Position numbers and translations under genes: made by a program | Origin: Rhizobium sp. Root1203 | GTDB lineage: Bacteria > Pseudomonadota > Alphaproteobacteria > Rhizobiales > Rhizobiaceae | Direction: 5' to 3' | Length of the DNA stretch: 64,000 nt | Assembly: GCF_001424945.1 (NCBI RefSeq) | Contig: NZ_LMCW01000034.1 | Coordinates: 572 to 64,571 of the forward strand | Notes under the pieces: generated by a model | What the model was told of the DNA's origin: nothing | The model's input: the letters and a program-made list of their open reading frames with translations, nothing else | The model's database searches: none | Part shown: piece by piece, positions 38,312 to 46,816 of the stretch | Layout of the letters: each line of letters begins with the position of its first letter | How positions within the stretch are numbered: the first letter of the stretch is position 1

Positions 38312-39406
38312 TTATCTCCGCTCCGGAAAGAGCGCTTGCAGGCCCGCGGGCGAGGCTTCTGCAATGCCGCGCTCTGTAATGAGACCCGTGATCAGGCGCG
38401 CAGGCGTCACGTCGAACGCTGGATTGGCGGCCGGGCTCCCCTCCGGGGAAACGCGCACAGTCACGATCGCGCCGTCCGCGCCCCGGCCCTGCACGAACGT
38501 CACCTCGTCGCCACTGCGTTCCTCGATCGGAATGTCGCGTATGCCGTCGTGCACGGTCCAGTCGATCGTCGGTGACGGAAGGGCGACATAGAAGGGGACG
38601 TTGTTGTCCCTGGCTGCAAGCGCCTTCAGGTAGGTGCCGATCTTGTTGCAGACGTCTCCGTTCGCGGTCGTCCTGTCGGTGCCGACAATCACCATGTCGA
38701 CGTCGCCATGCTGCATGAGGTGGCCGCCGGCGTTGTCGACGATCAGCGTATGGGGAACGCCGTGGCCGTTCAGCTCCCATGCGGTAAGCTGTGCTCCCTG
38801 GTTGCGCGGCCGTGTCTCGTCGACATAGACATGCACGGCAATGCCCTCTTCCGCCGCAAGATAAATAGGCGCGGTCGCCGTGCCGTAGTCGACGGTGGCA
38901 AGCCAGCCGGCATTGCAATGGGTAAGGATATTGACCGGCTCCCCCGGCTTCTTGCCGGCGGCAATTTCCCGGATGATTGCAAGCCCGTTCATGCCGATGC
39001 TGCGGTTCAGCTCTACATCTTCTTCTGCAATCTCGGCCGCGCGCTTGTAGGCAGCTTCGGCACGTTCGCCGTCCGGAAGCTCGCGAAGGAGACCGCGCAT
39101 TGCATCCAGCGCCCAGCGCAGGTTGATTGCCGTCGGCCGCGTCTCATGAAGTTTCTCCCATACGGCGTCAAGGGATGCATCGCTGCTGTCTGCCGCCATG
39201 GCGAGCGCGACGCCATAGGCCGCCGTCACGCCGATCAGCGGTGCACCACGGACCCACATGTCGCGAATGGCGACGGCCACGTCTTCGACTGTCCTCAGAG
39301 TCACGATACGAAACTCATGCGGCAGCCACCGCTGGTCGATGATATCGACGGATGCGCTGTCTTCATTCAGCCAGATGGTGTGGTAGTGATGCGCTCCGAC
39401 TTTCAA
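38312..39406 (-). CDS. mtnA: S-methyl-5-thioribose-1-phosphate isomerase
   Basis: 364 residues of the MtnA/eIF2B-like family, converting the aldose 1-phosphate (methylthioribose or deoxyribose) to the ketose 1-phosphate. The active-site Cys is in ILTHCNAGWLATVDYGTA and the Asp in VGTDRTTANGDVCNKIGTY. MWVRGAPLIGVTAAYG is the phosphate-binding segment. No ATG or GTG fits; a TTG at 39406 with AAGGAG upstream overlaps the mtnK stop (TTGA) and puts the start where the family begins. The reading frame continues upstream to 39733, but that part is out-of-frame mtnK. Confidence 0.93.
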   Translation of the reverse strand: MKVGAHHYHTIWLNEDSASVDIIDQRWLPHEFRIVTLRTVEDVAVAIRDMWVRGAPLIGVTAAYGVALAMAADSSDASLDAVWEKLHETRPTAINLRWALDAMRGLLRELPDGERAEAAYKRAAEIAEEDVELNRSIGMNGLAIIREIAAGKKPGEPVNILTHCNAGWLATVDYGTATAPIYLAAEEGIAVHVYVDETRPRNQGAQLTAWELNGHGVPHTLIVDNAGGHLMQHGDVDMVIVGTDRTTANGDVCNKIGTYLKALAARDNNVPFYVALPSPTIDWTVHDGIRDIPIEERSGDEVTFVQGRGADGAIVTVRVSPEGSPAANPAFDVTPARLITGLITERGIAEASPAGLQALFPERR

Positions 39407-40674
39407 CTGACTGTCTCCTTCTCGAGCAGTTTGGCCAGGGAGTTGATTTCTGCGAGGCCGTGGATATGCCGGCGATTGACGACGAGGTGGCGACCGAGCT
39501 TCAGCGCATTCGTCTCGCAGCGGGCACGCAGGTCCAAATCCGCGATGGTTTCGAAATCGGCATTGTGGGCAAGGCCGAGGATACGGCGGTGGATCTCGAC
39601 TCCGGCAAAGCCCAGCATATCTGTCCAGATGTCGTGCAGGACATGATCGAGGGCCTGTTCGGCACCCAGCGGATCGCCGCGATCTTCGAACAAGGAGCGC
39701 TGGTAGAGGATGCCGTTGCGTTCGCAACGCCAAAGTTGGGAGAATTCCTCGCAGAAGGTCGTCCAGATCTCGACAACGACCGCAAGCAGGTAGTCCCGCA
39801 TGCCCTGGCGGCTTCCTTGCGCCTCGTGACCACTCTGGGAAAAGTAGCTCATCCAGAAGTTGGCGATCATCATGCCGACATCAAAGGCGATCGGGCCGTA
39901 GAAAGCAAACTCGGGGTCGATGACGCGCGTTTCATCCGCCGTCACCATTACGGACCCCGTATGGAGATCGCCATGCAGCAACGTCTCGGCTTTGGAAGTA
40001 AAAGTGTGCTTGAGCTTCTGCGCCTCAACCTTCAGATCGCGGTCGGCCCTCAGTTGGGCGACTGTGCCGTCAAGCTGGGGCGAGGTGTGACGATTGAGCG
40101 GTGCTTCGAAATAGGGATCGGAAAAGACGAGGTTCTCCGTAATGTCGCAGAGTTCGACGTTGTCGGAAAAAAGGGCCAGATCCTCCTTGCGTCTGCGCGC
40201 AGTCATAGCAAGGTCCGAGCCGCGGAAGAGCGTGCGCGCGGCAAATCGGCCAAGGTCGCGACCGATCCTCGGCAACTGCCGTCCTTCGATCAGGGCACGC
40301 CTCAATATGACGTGCGGTGACAAGAACTCCATGACGATAATGGCCTGCTCGGCGTCGAAATGAAATATCTGCGGCACCGTACCGGGATCGCGCTCCGACT
40401 GGCGCATCAGGGCGTGATATTCGAAGAACGAGCGCTTGAGCGGCAGTGGCCAGCTCTCTCCGACGAGACGAACATAGGGCAGCGCCTGTTTGACGATGGC
40501 CTTTCCTTGCTCACCCTCGACGATAAAGACCAGGTTGAGATTGCCGTCGCCAACCTCTTTCACGCGCCAGGAATTGTTGTTTGCGCCAAGTCTTTCTTTA
40601 AGTCCCGGCAGGGCGCCCAGCCGCTGCGGCAGCGTTTCGGGGCATAGCGCCACGAACGGTTTCGTATCCGTCAT
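39403..40674 (-). CDS. mtnK: 5-methylthioribose kinase-like protein
   Basis: 423 residues of the MTR kinase family (APH fold): VGDGNLNLVFIV at the nucleotide loop, AIVKQALPYVR with the lysine, TLLHGDLHTGSVMVT with catalytic HGD, and RVIDPEFAFYGPIAFDVG with the metal DPE. It phosphorylates C1 of 5-methylthioribose and, in some bacteria, 5-deoxyribose. GGGAGGAAG sets the start at 40674. It is the first gene of the minus-strand catabolic operon and is divergent from the importer genes, with an inverted repeat in between. Confidence 0.93.
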   Translation of the reverse strand: MTDTKPFVALCPETLPQRLGALPGLKERLGANNNSWRVKEVGDGNLNLVFIVEGEQGKAIVKQALPYVRLVGESWPLPLKRSFFEYHALMRQSERDPGTVPQIFHFDAEQAIIVMEFLSPHVILRRALIEGRQLPRIGRDLGRFAARTLFRGSDLAMTARRRKEDLALFSDNVELCDITENLVFSDPYFEAPLNRHTSPQLDGTVAQLRADRDLKVEAQKLKHTFTSKAETLLHGDLHTGSVMVTADETRVIDPEFAFYGPIAFDVGMMIANFWMSYFSQSGHEAQGSRQGMRDYLLAVVVEIWTTFCEEFSQLWRCERNGILYQRSLFEDRGDPLGAEQALDHVLHDIWTDMLGFAGVEIHRRILGLAHNADFETIADLDLRARCETNALKLGRHLVVNRRHIHGLAEINSLAKLLEKETVS

Positions 40675-40801
40675 TTCTTCCTCCCGGATCGCTTTTGCGC
40701 GGGTTCGTGTTCCCCCGGGCGCGGCCGACTTTCCTTCCTCTTCGGTAAGTCGGCGATCTCCCAATCAACGATCATGATGTCATTTGATAGGGACCACTTT
40801 G

Positions 40802-40828
40802 TCAAATGTCAACGCACTTGACATTTGA
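40802..40828. promoter_or_regulatory. Perfect inverted repeat, likely SorC operator
   Basis: TCAAATGTCAA (40802-40812) and TTGACATTTGA (40818-40828) are perfect 11-bp arms around CGCAC. The repeat lies between mtnK (minus, start 40674) and the ATPase gene (plus, start 40867). A further partial half site, GTCATTTGAT, is at 40779-40788. A related stretch, GTCAAATTGT, occurs at 47834-47843 just upstream of the SorC gene. This fits one regulator controlling both promoters and its own. Confidence 0.65.
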
Positions 40829-40866
40829 TGAGATCCCGTCCTAGCATCGTGGTCGGGAGGATGGAG

Positions 40867-42381
40867 ATGAACGAAGAACCTGTGTTCCGCGTCGAAGGGC
40901 TGCGGAAGTCGTTTGGTCGCATCCAGGTGCTGGGCGGCATCGACCTTTCGCTGCGCGCCGGCTCTGTTACTGCCCTTATGGGCGCAAATGGCGCCGGCAA
41001 GTCGACGCTCGTGCGTATTGTCAGCGGTGTCTATGCGCGCGATGCCGGTCATATCTCGCTCGCAGGCAAGGATTTCTTTCCAACCTCGCCAGCCGAAGCC
41101 ATTCGCGCCGGTGTCGTCACCGTTCACCAGAATATAAACGACGGGGTGGTTGCAGATCTTGACGTTGCAACCAACCTGACGCTCGACCGGTTGAATGGCC
41201 GCGCCGCCCGCTGGTTCTTCAATCCGAGGCGTGTGCGGCGCGAGGCGAAGGCCGTCGCCGACCGTATGGGGCTTTCGATCGATCTCAATGCGAGCATCGC
41301 CGGTCTCTCCCTGGCAGACCGGCAGATGGTGGCCATCGCCCGCGCCATGGCCCATGAACCGAAAGTGCTTATCCTCGACGAACCGACCTCTTCGCTGTCG
41401 AGTGTCGAAGCCGAGCGGCTCTTCCAGCTTGTCGATCGCCTGCGTGCCCGCGGCGTCGCCATCCTTTACATCTCACACCGCATGTCGGATATCCGGCGCC
41501 TTGCAGACAGTATCGTCAGTCTGCGCGACGGGCGCATCACCGGCACCTTCACAGGCCCCGAACTGGACTACGAGGGCGCCGTCAACGCCATGCTCGGCAA
41601 GACGATCAGCTATGGCGAGATCAACGTCCGCGAAGGTGGCTCCGCGATCCTTCGCGCAGAGAAACTACAGCTCGCCGCCGGTACGCGACCTTTCTCCTTT
41701 GTGCTTCGCGAAGGAGAGGTCGTCGCAATCACTGGCCTCGTTGGTGTCGGCAAGACTGCTCTTGCCGAGACGCTTTTCGGCGCCAGACACCCGGTTTCAG
41801 GTCACATGTCCCTCGACGGCAGGCCGTATCGGCCACGCACACCGCAGCAGGCGATCGACGAGGGCGGTGTTTTCCTCGTTGCCAAGGATCGCACGGACAG
41901 TGGCATCGTTCCCGATTTCAACATCTATGAGAACATCAGTTTGCCGTTCCTGAGACGGCTTGCCCGTCTCGGTGGCGTTTCAAGCCGAGGCTCGGAGCGC
42001 GGTGAGGCGAGACGACAAATTTCGGCGCTTGGTATCGTCTGCCGGTCAGAGCGCGACGAGATGCACACATTGTCCGGTGGCAATCAGCAGAAGGTGATGG
42101 TGGCCCGCTGGCTGAGCCAGCCCTGCCGCCTGCTGATTCTCGACGAGCCGTTCCAGGGTGTCGACATCGCCGCGCGCCGCGACATCGCCGCCAAGCTGCG
42201 CGCCTCAGCAGAGGGACGCGCCACCGTCGTCTTCCTGACCGAACTCGACGAAGCCTTCGAAATCGCCGACCGCATCCTGGTGATGTCGGAACAGACGCTG
42301 GTTGGCGAGCATCGCAACGCGGATATCGACGTCAACAAGCTTCTGGCCGAGATCGCCGGCCAGCATGAAATGGTGAATTGA
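40867..42381 (+). CDS. Ribose-type ABC transporter ATPase (double domain)
   Basis: 504 residues with two nucleotide-binding domains, as in RbsA. Domain 1 has Walker A GANGAGKST and Walker B VLILDEPTSSLS, but its signature reads AGLSLADRQM, not LSGGQ. Domain 2 has the usual altered Walker A GLVGVGKTA, signature LSGGNQQKVMVARW and Walker B LLILDEPFQGVD. I start at 40867 because GGGAGG sits six bases upstream; ATG 40861 is immediately after that site. It is first in the plus-strand importer operon. Confidence 0.94.
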   Translation: MNEEPVFRVEGLRKSFGRIQVLGGIDLSLRAGSVTALMGANGAGKSTLVRIVSGVYARDAGHISLAGKDFFPTSPAEAIRAGVVTVHQNINDGVVADLDVATNLTLDRLNGRAARWFFNPRRVRREAKAVADRMGLSIDLNASIAGLSLADRQMVAIARAMAHEPKVLILDEPTSSLSSVEAERLFQLVDRLRARGVAILYISHRMSDIRRLADSIVSLRDGRITGTFTGPELDYEGAVNAMLGKTISYGEINVREGGSAILRAEKLQLAAGTRPFSFVLREGEVVAITGLVGVGKTALAETLFGARHPVSGHMSLDGRPYRPRTPQQAIDEGGVFLVAKDRTDSGIVPDFNIYENISLPFLRRLARLGGVSSRGSERGEARRQISALGIVCRSERDEMHTLSGGNQQKVMVARWLSQPCRLLILDEPFQGVDIAARRDIAAKLRASAEGRATVVFLTELDEAFEIADRILVMSEQTLVGEHRNADIDVNKLLAEIAGQHEMVN

Positions 42382-43446
42382 ATGACTGATCACGACACGC
42401 CGATCGCCGCGGCGCAACCCGCAAAAATGGTTCCGCCGCAGGCGACGGCGGCAAGCATCCGCGAGCTCGCAATCCGCTACGGCTTTCTACTGCTGCTTGC
42501 GGGCATGCTTGTCTACTTCTCTATTGTCACGAGCGGATTTGCATCGCCGCAGAGCGCTGTCTTCATCCTGCAATCCGTTTCGATCACCGGCATTCTGGCG
42601 CTCGGTGTCACGGCAACCATGGTCGTCGGAGGGTTCGACCTTTCTATCGGCTCGGTTGCAACAACCGCGATGATGGCCTCTTCCTACATCATGGTCATCA
42701 TGAACGGCGACGCGCTCACAGCCATCGCCGTATGCCTCCTGATTGGGGTGGCGATCGGGCTGATCAATGGTTTCCTTATCGTCTACATGCGCGTGCCGGA
42801 CCTTCTGGCAACGCTCGGCATGATGTTTCTGCTTGTCGGGTTGCAGCGCATCCCGACCGAAGGCCGCTCGATCGCAACCGGGATGAGCATGCCGGACGGC
42901 AGCACCGCCACCGGCACCTTCAGCCCGGCCTTCCTGGCACTGGGACGGCACCGGTTCGATTTTGTGCTCCCTAATCTGCTGCCGGTCTCCGTCGTCGTGC
43001 TGATTGCACTCGCGGTGCTGATCTGGTTCTTTCTGGAATACACCCGCTTCGGCCGGATGATGTATGCCGTCGGGTCCAATGAACGGGCAGCTCAGCTGGC
43101 TGGTGCGCCGGTCAATGCCTACAAGATGTTTGCCTATGTCATCTCAGGTGTTTTCGCCTCCATCGGCGGGATCCTGCTCGCTGCACGTCTCGGCCGGGGC
43201 GACATCGCATCGGGCAACAATCTCCTGCTCGATGCGGTCGCTGCCGCGCTCATCGGTTTCGCGGTGCTCGGCGTTGCCAGGCCGAACGCCTTCGGTACGG
43301 CTGTCGGCGCGCTTTTCGTCGGTGTTCTCCTGCAGGGCCTGACCATGATGAACGCGCCTTACTACACGCAGGATTTCGTCAAGGGCGCGGTGCTGGTCAT
43401 CGCGCTGGTCTTTACCTTTGCTCTATCGGGGAGAGGCAAACGATAG
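42382..43446 (+). CDS. Ribose-type ABC transporter permease
   Basis: 354 residues, RbsC family, with a cytoplasmic N-tail and 8-10 membrane segments. The hallmark GVTATMVVGGFDLSIGSVAT and the coupling loop AVGSNERAAQLAGAPVNAYK are present. The start codon follows the ATPase stop codon directly. With the flanking ATPase and binding-protein genes it makes a complete importer, and from its divergent arrangement with mtnK it likely brings in the MtnK substrate. Confidence 0.94.
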   Translation: MTDHDTPIAAAQPAKMVPPQATAASIRELAIRYGFLLLLAGMLVYFSIVTSGFASPQSAVFILQSVSITGILALGVTATMVVGGFDLSIGSVATTAMMASSYIMVIMNGDALTAIAVCLLIGVAIGLINGFLIVYMRVPDLLATLGMMFLLVGLQRIPTEGRSIATGMSMPDGSTATGTFSPAFLALGRHRFDFVLPNLLPVSVVVLIALAVLIWFFLEYTRFGRMMYAVGSNERAAQLAGAPVNAYKMFAYVISGVFASIGGILLAARLGRGDIASGNNLLLDAVAAALIGFAVLGVARPNAFGTAVGALFVGVLLQGLTMMNAPYYTQDFVKGAVLVIALVFTFALSGRGKR

Positions 43447-43508
43447 GGCTGGGAGGCCCTTCGCGCATATGCATGAACAACAAACGATCAACTGTGGAGG
43501 AGACAGGA

Positions 43509-44561
43509 ATGAACATTACGCGCAGAACACTCGGTAAACTCACAATGGGCCTTATGGGAGCGACGGCCTTCTGCGGCATCTCCCTTGCTGCCGACATGCC
43601 TAAGCCCTTCGACAATCCCGGTCAGGTCAAGATCGCGCTGGTACGCTACCTGTCGACTGGCGATTTCTTCCAGTCCTATCTGTCCGGCGTCGAAGCACAG
43701 GCCAAGGCCCTTGGCGTAGACCTGCGGGTCCTGGACAGCCGTCAGGACGCGGCCTTGCAGGCCGATATGGTCGATCAGGCCATCGCGCTTAAGGTCGATG
43801 GCATTATCATCCAACACGGCCTGACGGAATCCATGAAGGAAGCGGCCAAGCGGGCAGTCGATGCCGGCATCAAGGTCGTCGCCTTCGACGTCAACGTCGA
43901 GAATCCGAAGATCCCTCAGATCGAGCAATCGGACCGCGATCTGGCACGCCTCGCGCTCGAACAGTCCATCAAGGACAACGGCGAAAGCTGGAAGGCGGGC
44001 TATGTCTACGTTGCCGGCATTGCGCCGCTGGATCGCCGCGACGAGACCTGGAAGGAATTCAAGACGAAGTATCCGGGCATCAAGGAAGCGGCAATGTTCG
44101 GCACGATGGACAACCCCATCGCAAACTCGGTTGCCAATCAGGCGCGTTCCGTCCTGTCGGCCAATCCCGACATCCAGGTGATGTTCGCACCCTATGACGA
44201 GTTCGCCAAGGGAGTGAAGATCGCGGTCGACGAAGCAGGGCTCTCCACGAGTGTGAAGATCTATTCGGCGGATATCTCGACGTCAGATATCGCTGCCATG
44301 CGCGAACCCGACAGCGCCTGGGCAGCGACTGCGGCGACCAATCCGGCCGTTGTCGGACAGGTCTCGGTCCGCGCCCTTGCGATGCTCCTTGCCGGCGAGG
44401 ACCCTGGTCACAACGTCATCGTGCCTCCGACGCTGATCACCCAGCAACAGCTGAAGGATGCCGACATCAAGAACATGGAGGAACTCGGCTCCAAGCTGCC
44501 ACAGTTCGCCCATGCCGACGTCGCTGTTCCGGCCTGGATGCCGACTCCGAACAAGAAATAA
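43509..44561 (+). CDS. ABC transporter substrate-binding protein, type 1 periplasmic fold
   Basis: 350 residues. The N-terminus MNITRRTLGKLTMGLMG followed by ISLA-ADM looks like a twin-arginine signal. The mature protein is RbsB-like (YLSTGDFFQSYLSGVEAQAK, RQDAALQADMVDQAIALKVD, VVAFDVNVENPKI). GGAGGAGACAGGA precedes ATG 43509, which is preferred to ATG 43473. It lies 62 bp after the permease. A strong terminator follows. The ligand is inferred to be a 5-modified ribose or related nucleoside fragment. Confidence 0.93.
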   Translation: MNITRRTLGKLTMGLMGATAFCGISLAADMPKPFDNPGQVKIALVRYLSTGDFFQSYLSGVEAQAKALGVDLRVLDSRQDAALQADMVDQAIALKVDGIIIQHGLTESMKEAAKRAVDAGIKVVAFDVNVENPKIPQIEQSDRDLARLALEQSIKDNGESWKAGYVYVAGIAPLDRRDETWKEFKTKYPGIKEAAMFGTMDNPIANSVANQARSVLSANPDIQVMFAPYDEFAKGVKIAVDEAGLSTSVKIYSADISTSDIAAMREPDSAWAATAATNPAVVGQVSVRALAMLLAGEDPGHNVIVPPTLITQQQLKDADIKNMEELGSKLPQFAHADVAVPAWMPTPNKK

Positions 44562-44587
44562 TCCCTAGGTCTTCCGAAGAAAAATCG

Positions 44588-44611
44588 AGGCGGCTTTCGG
44601 GCCGCCTTTTT
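44588..44611 (+). terminator. Rho-independent terminator after the importer operon
   Basis: AGGCGGC (44588-44594) pairs perfectly with GCCGCCT (44601-44607) across a six-base loop, and TTTT follows. It lies 26 bp after the binding-protein stop and before the convergent aldolase/dehydrogenase gene. This is the clearest terminator in the window. Confidence 0.88.
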
Positions 44612-44690
44612 CATGCTCTCGACAGGCGCAACCCCGCCGGGGCGGGCTCCTCCGATCAGTCGACCGGAGGAGAAAATGCGGGCGCTCAGG

Positions 44691-46745
44691 TCAGCGCAAT
44701 GCAGCCGCGATGTTGCCACCGTCGACTGTGGTTACATCGGCCGTCGTGCGTTCGGCCAGCGCGTGATGGAGGAACGCCTGTGCCACATCCTCGGCCGTTA
44801 CCTCCTGTCCAAGCAAGTTGCCTCCCATGTAGTCCTTGACCGAAAGGCCGCGCGCCGCCGCGCGCTTGGAGATCATTTCGTCGTCCAGCAGGCCGGAGCG
44901 GATGCGATCGGCGTTGACGGCATTCGAACGAATGCCGTCAACGCCGTGTTCCAGAGCGTATTGCCGCGACAAAAACAGTGTCGCAGCTTTTGGAAGACCA
45001 TAGGCGCCGAATTTTGCACCTGGGTTGACCGCCTGCTTGCTGGCATTGAAGAGCAAGGCGCCGCCGGTGCGCTGTTGCTTCATGATCCGCACAGCATTCT
45101 GGGCGACCAGCTGATGCGAAAAGAAATTAAGTTCGAAGCTCTTGCGCAGCAGGCCATCGTCAAGCGTCGCGATAGCACCCTCCCAGGCAGCGCCGGCGTT
45201 GGAGACAAGGATATCGACGCCACCGAACGTCGCCACGGCTCTGTCAAAGGCCGCGCGAACTGAGGCTGGATCCGTCACATTGCATTCAACGCCGATGGAG
45301 TGGTTGCCGATCGCCCTCGCGATATCGCCGGCTCTGCCAGGATCCAGATCCGCCACGACGACATGCGCGCCTTCACGCGCGAAGAGCTTTGCCGTGGCAG
45401 CCCCTATGGCGCCGGCACCGCCGGTTACAAATGCCACCTGTCCCGTCAGGGGCTTTGGCTTGGCCCCGGCGAGCTTTGCCTGCTCCAGCGACCAATATTC
45501 GAGATCAAACAGGTCCGGTCGGCTGACGGGCTCGAAACGTCCGACTGATTCAGCGTCCCGCGCGGCCTCTATCCACATCTCCCCTACGTCAACCGCAATC
45601 CTTGCGTCCTTGAGCGTACGGCCATGGCCGAACATGCCGAGACCGGGAACCAGGGTCAGACGGGGCATGGGATCGAGCATCGTCCGCTTTACGTCGTCGC
45701 GCGCATCGTTTGCGCGAAAATATTCGGTATAGTCGGCTATGAAGGCTGCCACACGTTCGTCGATGACCCCGCGGAAATCCTGGATCGTTTCGGCATCGGG
45801 CGCCGGCAGTACCAAAGGGCCGGTTTTGATCCGGATAGACAGGTCCGGTGTCGATACACCCCTTGAGGCCAGATCCTCGACCTCGGCGGCGTTGACGAAT
45901 TCGAGAATTTCCGGCGACGTTCGGAATTCCCCTACCATGCGGTCGTACCGCCCTTCCCCGCGGGCAACGGCGACGGCACCGCGCAACATCGCCGCAATAT
46001 CGCCGGACGCCGCGATCGTCTGCGGCAGCGATGCCGCCTTGTACGGCTTTCTCCCATGCTGTCTGACATAATCCTCAGCCAGCGTCACATAGTGGATCAT
46101 TCTGTCGTAGGCTTCCTTTGCCGTATCGCCAAAGGTGAAAATGCCGTGCTTGTCGAGAATAAGGCCGTCCACGCCGGGGTCGCGATCGAAAACCTCCGCT
46201 GCAGCCTTCGCCAGGGCAAAGCCCGGCATGATATAAGGCACGAAACCCATCTTCGTGCCAAATACCGCAGCGCTCATCTGCTTGCTGCTTGACTGATCGG
46301 CAATCGCAAGAATTGCTGTCGAATGGGTATGATCGACGAATTTATGCGGCAAGAATGCATGCAGAAGTGCCTCGACCGAAGGGTTCGGCGAGGCAGGATC
46401 GATAAGATTGGCGCGTTGCAGCGTGACCATGTCCTCGTCCGACAGCGTTTGGAGTTTGCGGGCCTTGAGCAGCGGCGCAATCTTGACGGCAGGCAGGCCT
46501 TGGGGCTCGATCGTGCCCATGTCCCAACCGCTGCCCTTGACGCAGAGTACTTCCCACTCGTCGCCGACCAGATCGCTGACCACAGTCTTTACCGAGGTGT
46601 TGCCGCCGCCATGCAGCACCAGCCGCGGTTCCCCACCGAGCAGCCGGGTTGTATAGGTCCTCAAAGCCAGATCACGATTGATGCCCTTGCCGGCATAGGC
46701 TTCGACCGTCGCTTCCGCATCGCTGTCGCGCCAGAGATTTTCCAT
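44691..46745 (-). CDS. Bifunctional class II aldolase / short-chain dehydrogenase
   Basis: 684 residues. The N-terminal class II (fuculose-phosphate type) aldolase has the phosphate loop LHGGGNTSVKT, zinc ligands in FVDHTHSTAI and a later LDKHGIFTFG. The C-terminal SDR has AFVTGGAGAIGAATAKLF and the Ser/Tyr/Lys set in LLFNASKQAVN and AYGLPKAAT. The layout equals RhaD-type proteins that split a ketose 1-phosphate into DHAP and an aldehyde, which is then oxidised or reduced. Here 5-methylthio- or 5-deoxyribulose 1-phosphate is a plausible substrate, as in the DHAP shunt. The start is set by GGAGGAGGAC. It is transcribed with the SorC gene. Confidence 0.92.
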   Translation of the reverse strand: MENLWRDSDAEATVEAYAGKGINRDLALRTYTTRLLGGEPRLVLHGGGNTSVKTVVSDLVGDEWEVLCVKGSGWDMGTIEPQGLPAVKIAPLLKARKLQTLSDEDMVTLQRANLIDPASPNPSVEALLHAFLPHKFVDHTHSTAILAIADQSSSKQMSAAVFGTKMGFVPYIMPGFALAKAAAEVFDRDPGVDGLILDKHGIFTFGDTAKEAYDRMIHYVTLAEDYVRQHGRKPYKAASLPQTIAASGDIAAMLRGAVAVARGEGRYDRMVGEFRTSPEILEFVNAAEVEDLASRGVSTPDLSIRIKTGPLVLPAPDAETIQDFRGVIDERVAAFIADYTEYFRANDARDDVKRTMLDPMPRLTLVPGLGMFGHGRTLKDARIAVDVGEMWIEAARDAESVGRFEPVSRPDLFDLEYWSLEQAKLAGAKPKPLTGQVAFVTGGAGAIGAATAKLFAREGAHVVVADLDPGRAGDIARAIGNHSIGVECNVTDPASVRAAFDRAVATFGGVDILVSNAGAAWEGAIATLDDGLLRKSFELNFFSHQLVAQNAVRIMKQQRTGGALLFNASKQAVNPGAKFGAYGLPKAATLFLSRQYALEHGVDGIRSNAVNADRIRSGLLDDEMISKRAAARGLSVKDYMGGNLLGQEVTAEDVAQAFLHHALAERTTADVTTVDGGNIAAALR

Positions 46746-46816
46746 ATTGTCCTCCTCCACTCATGGCAAAGCCGGCAACGCAACGGTCGCTGCGCACCGG
46801 CTTGCTGAAATTTTTT

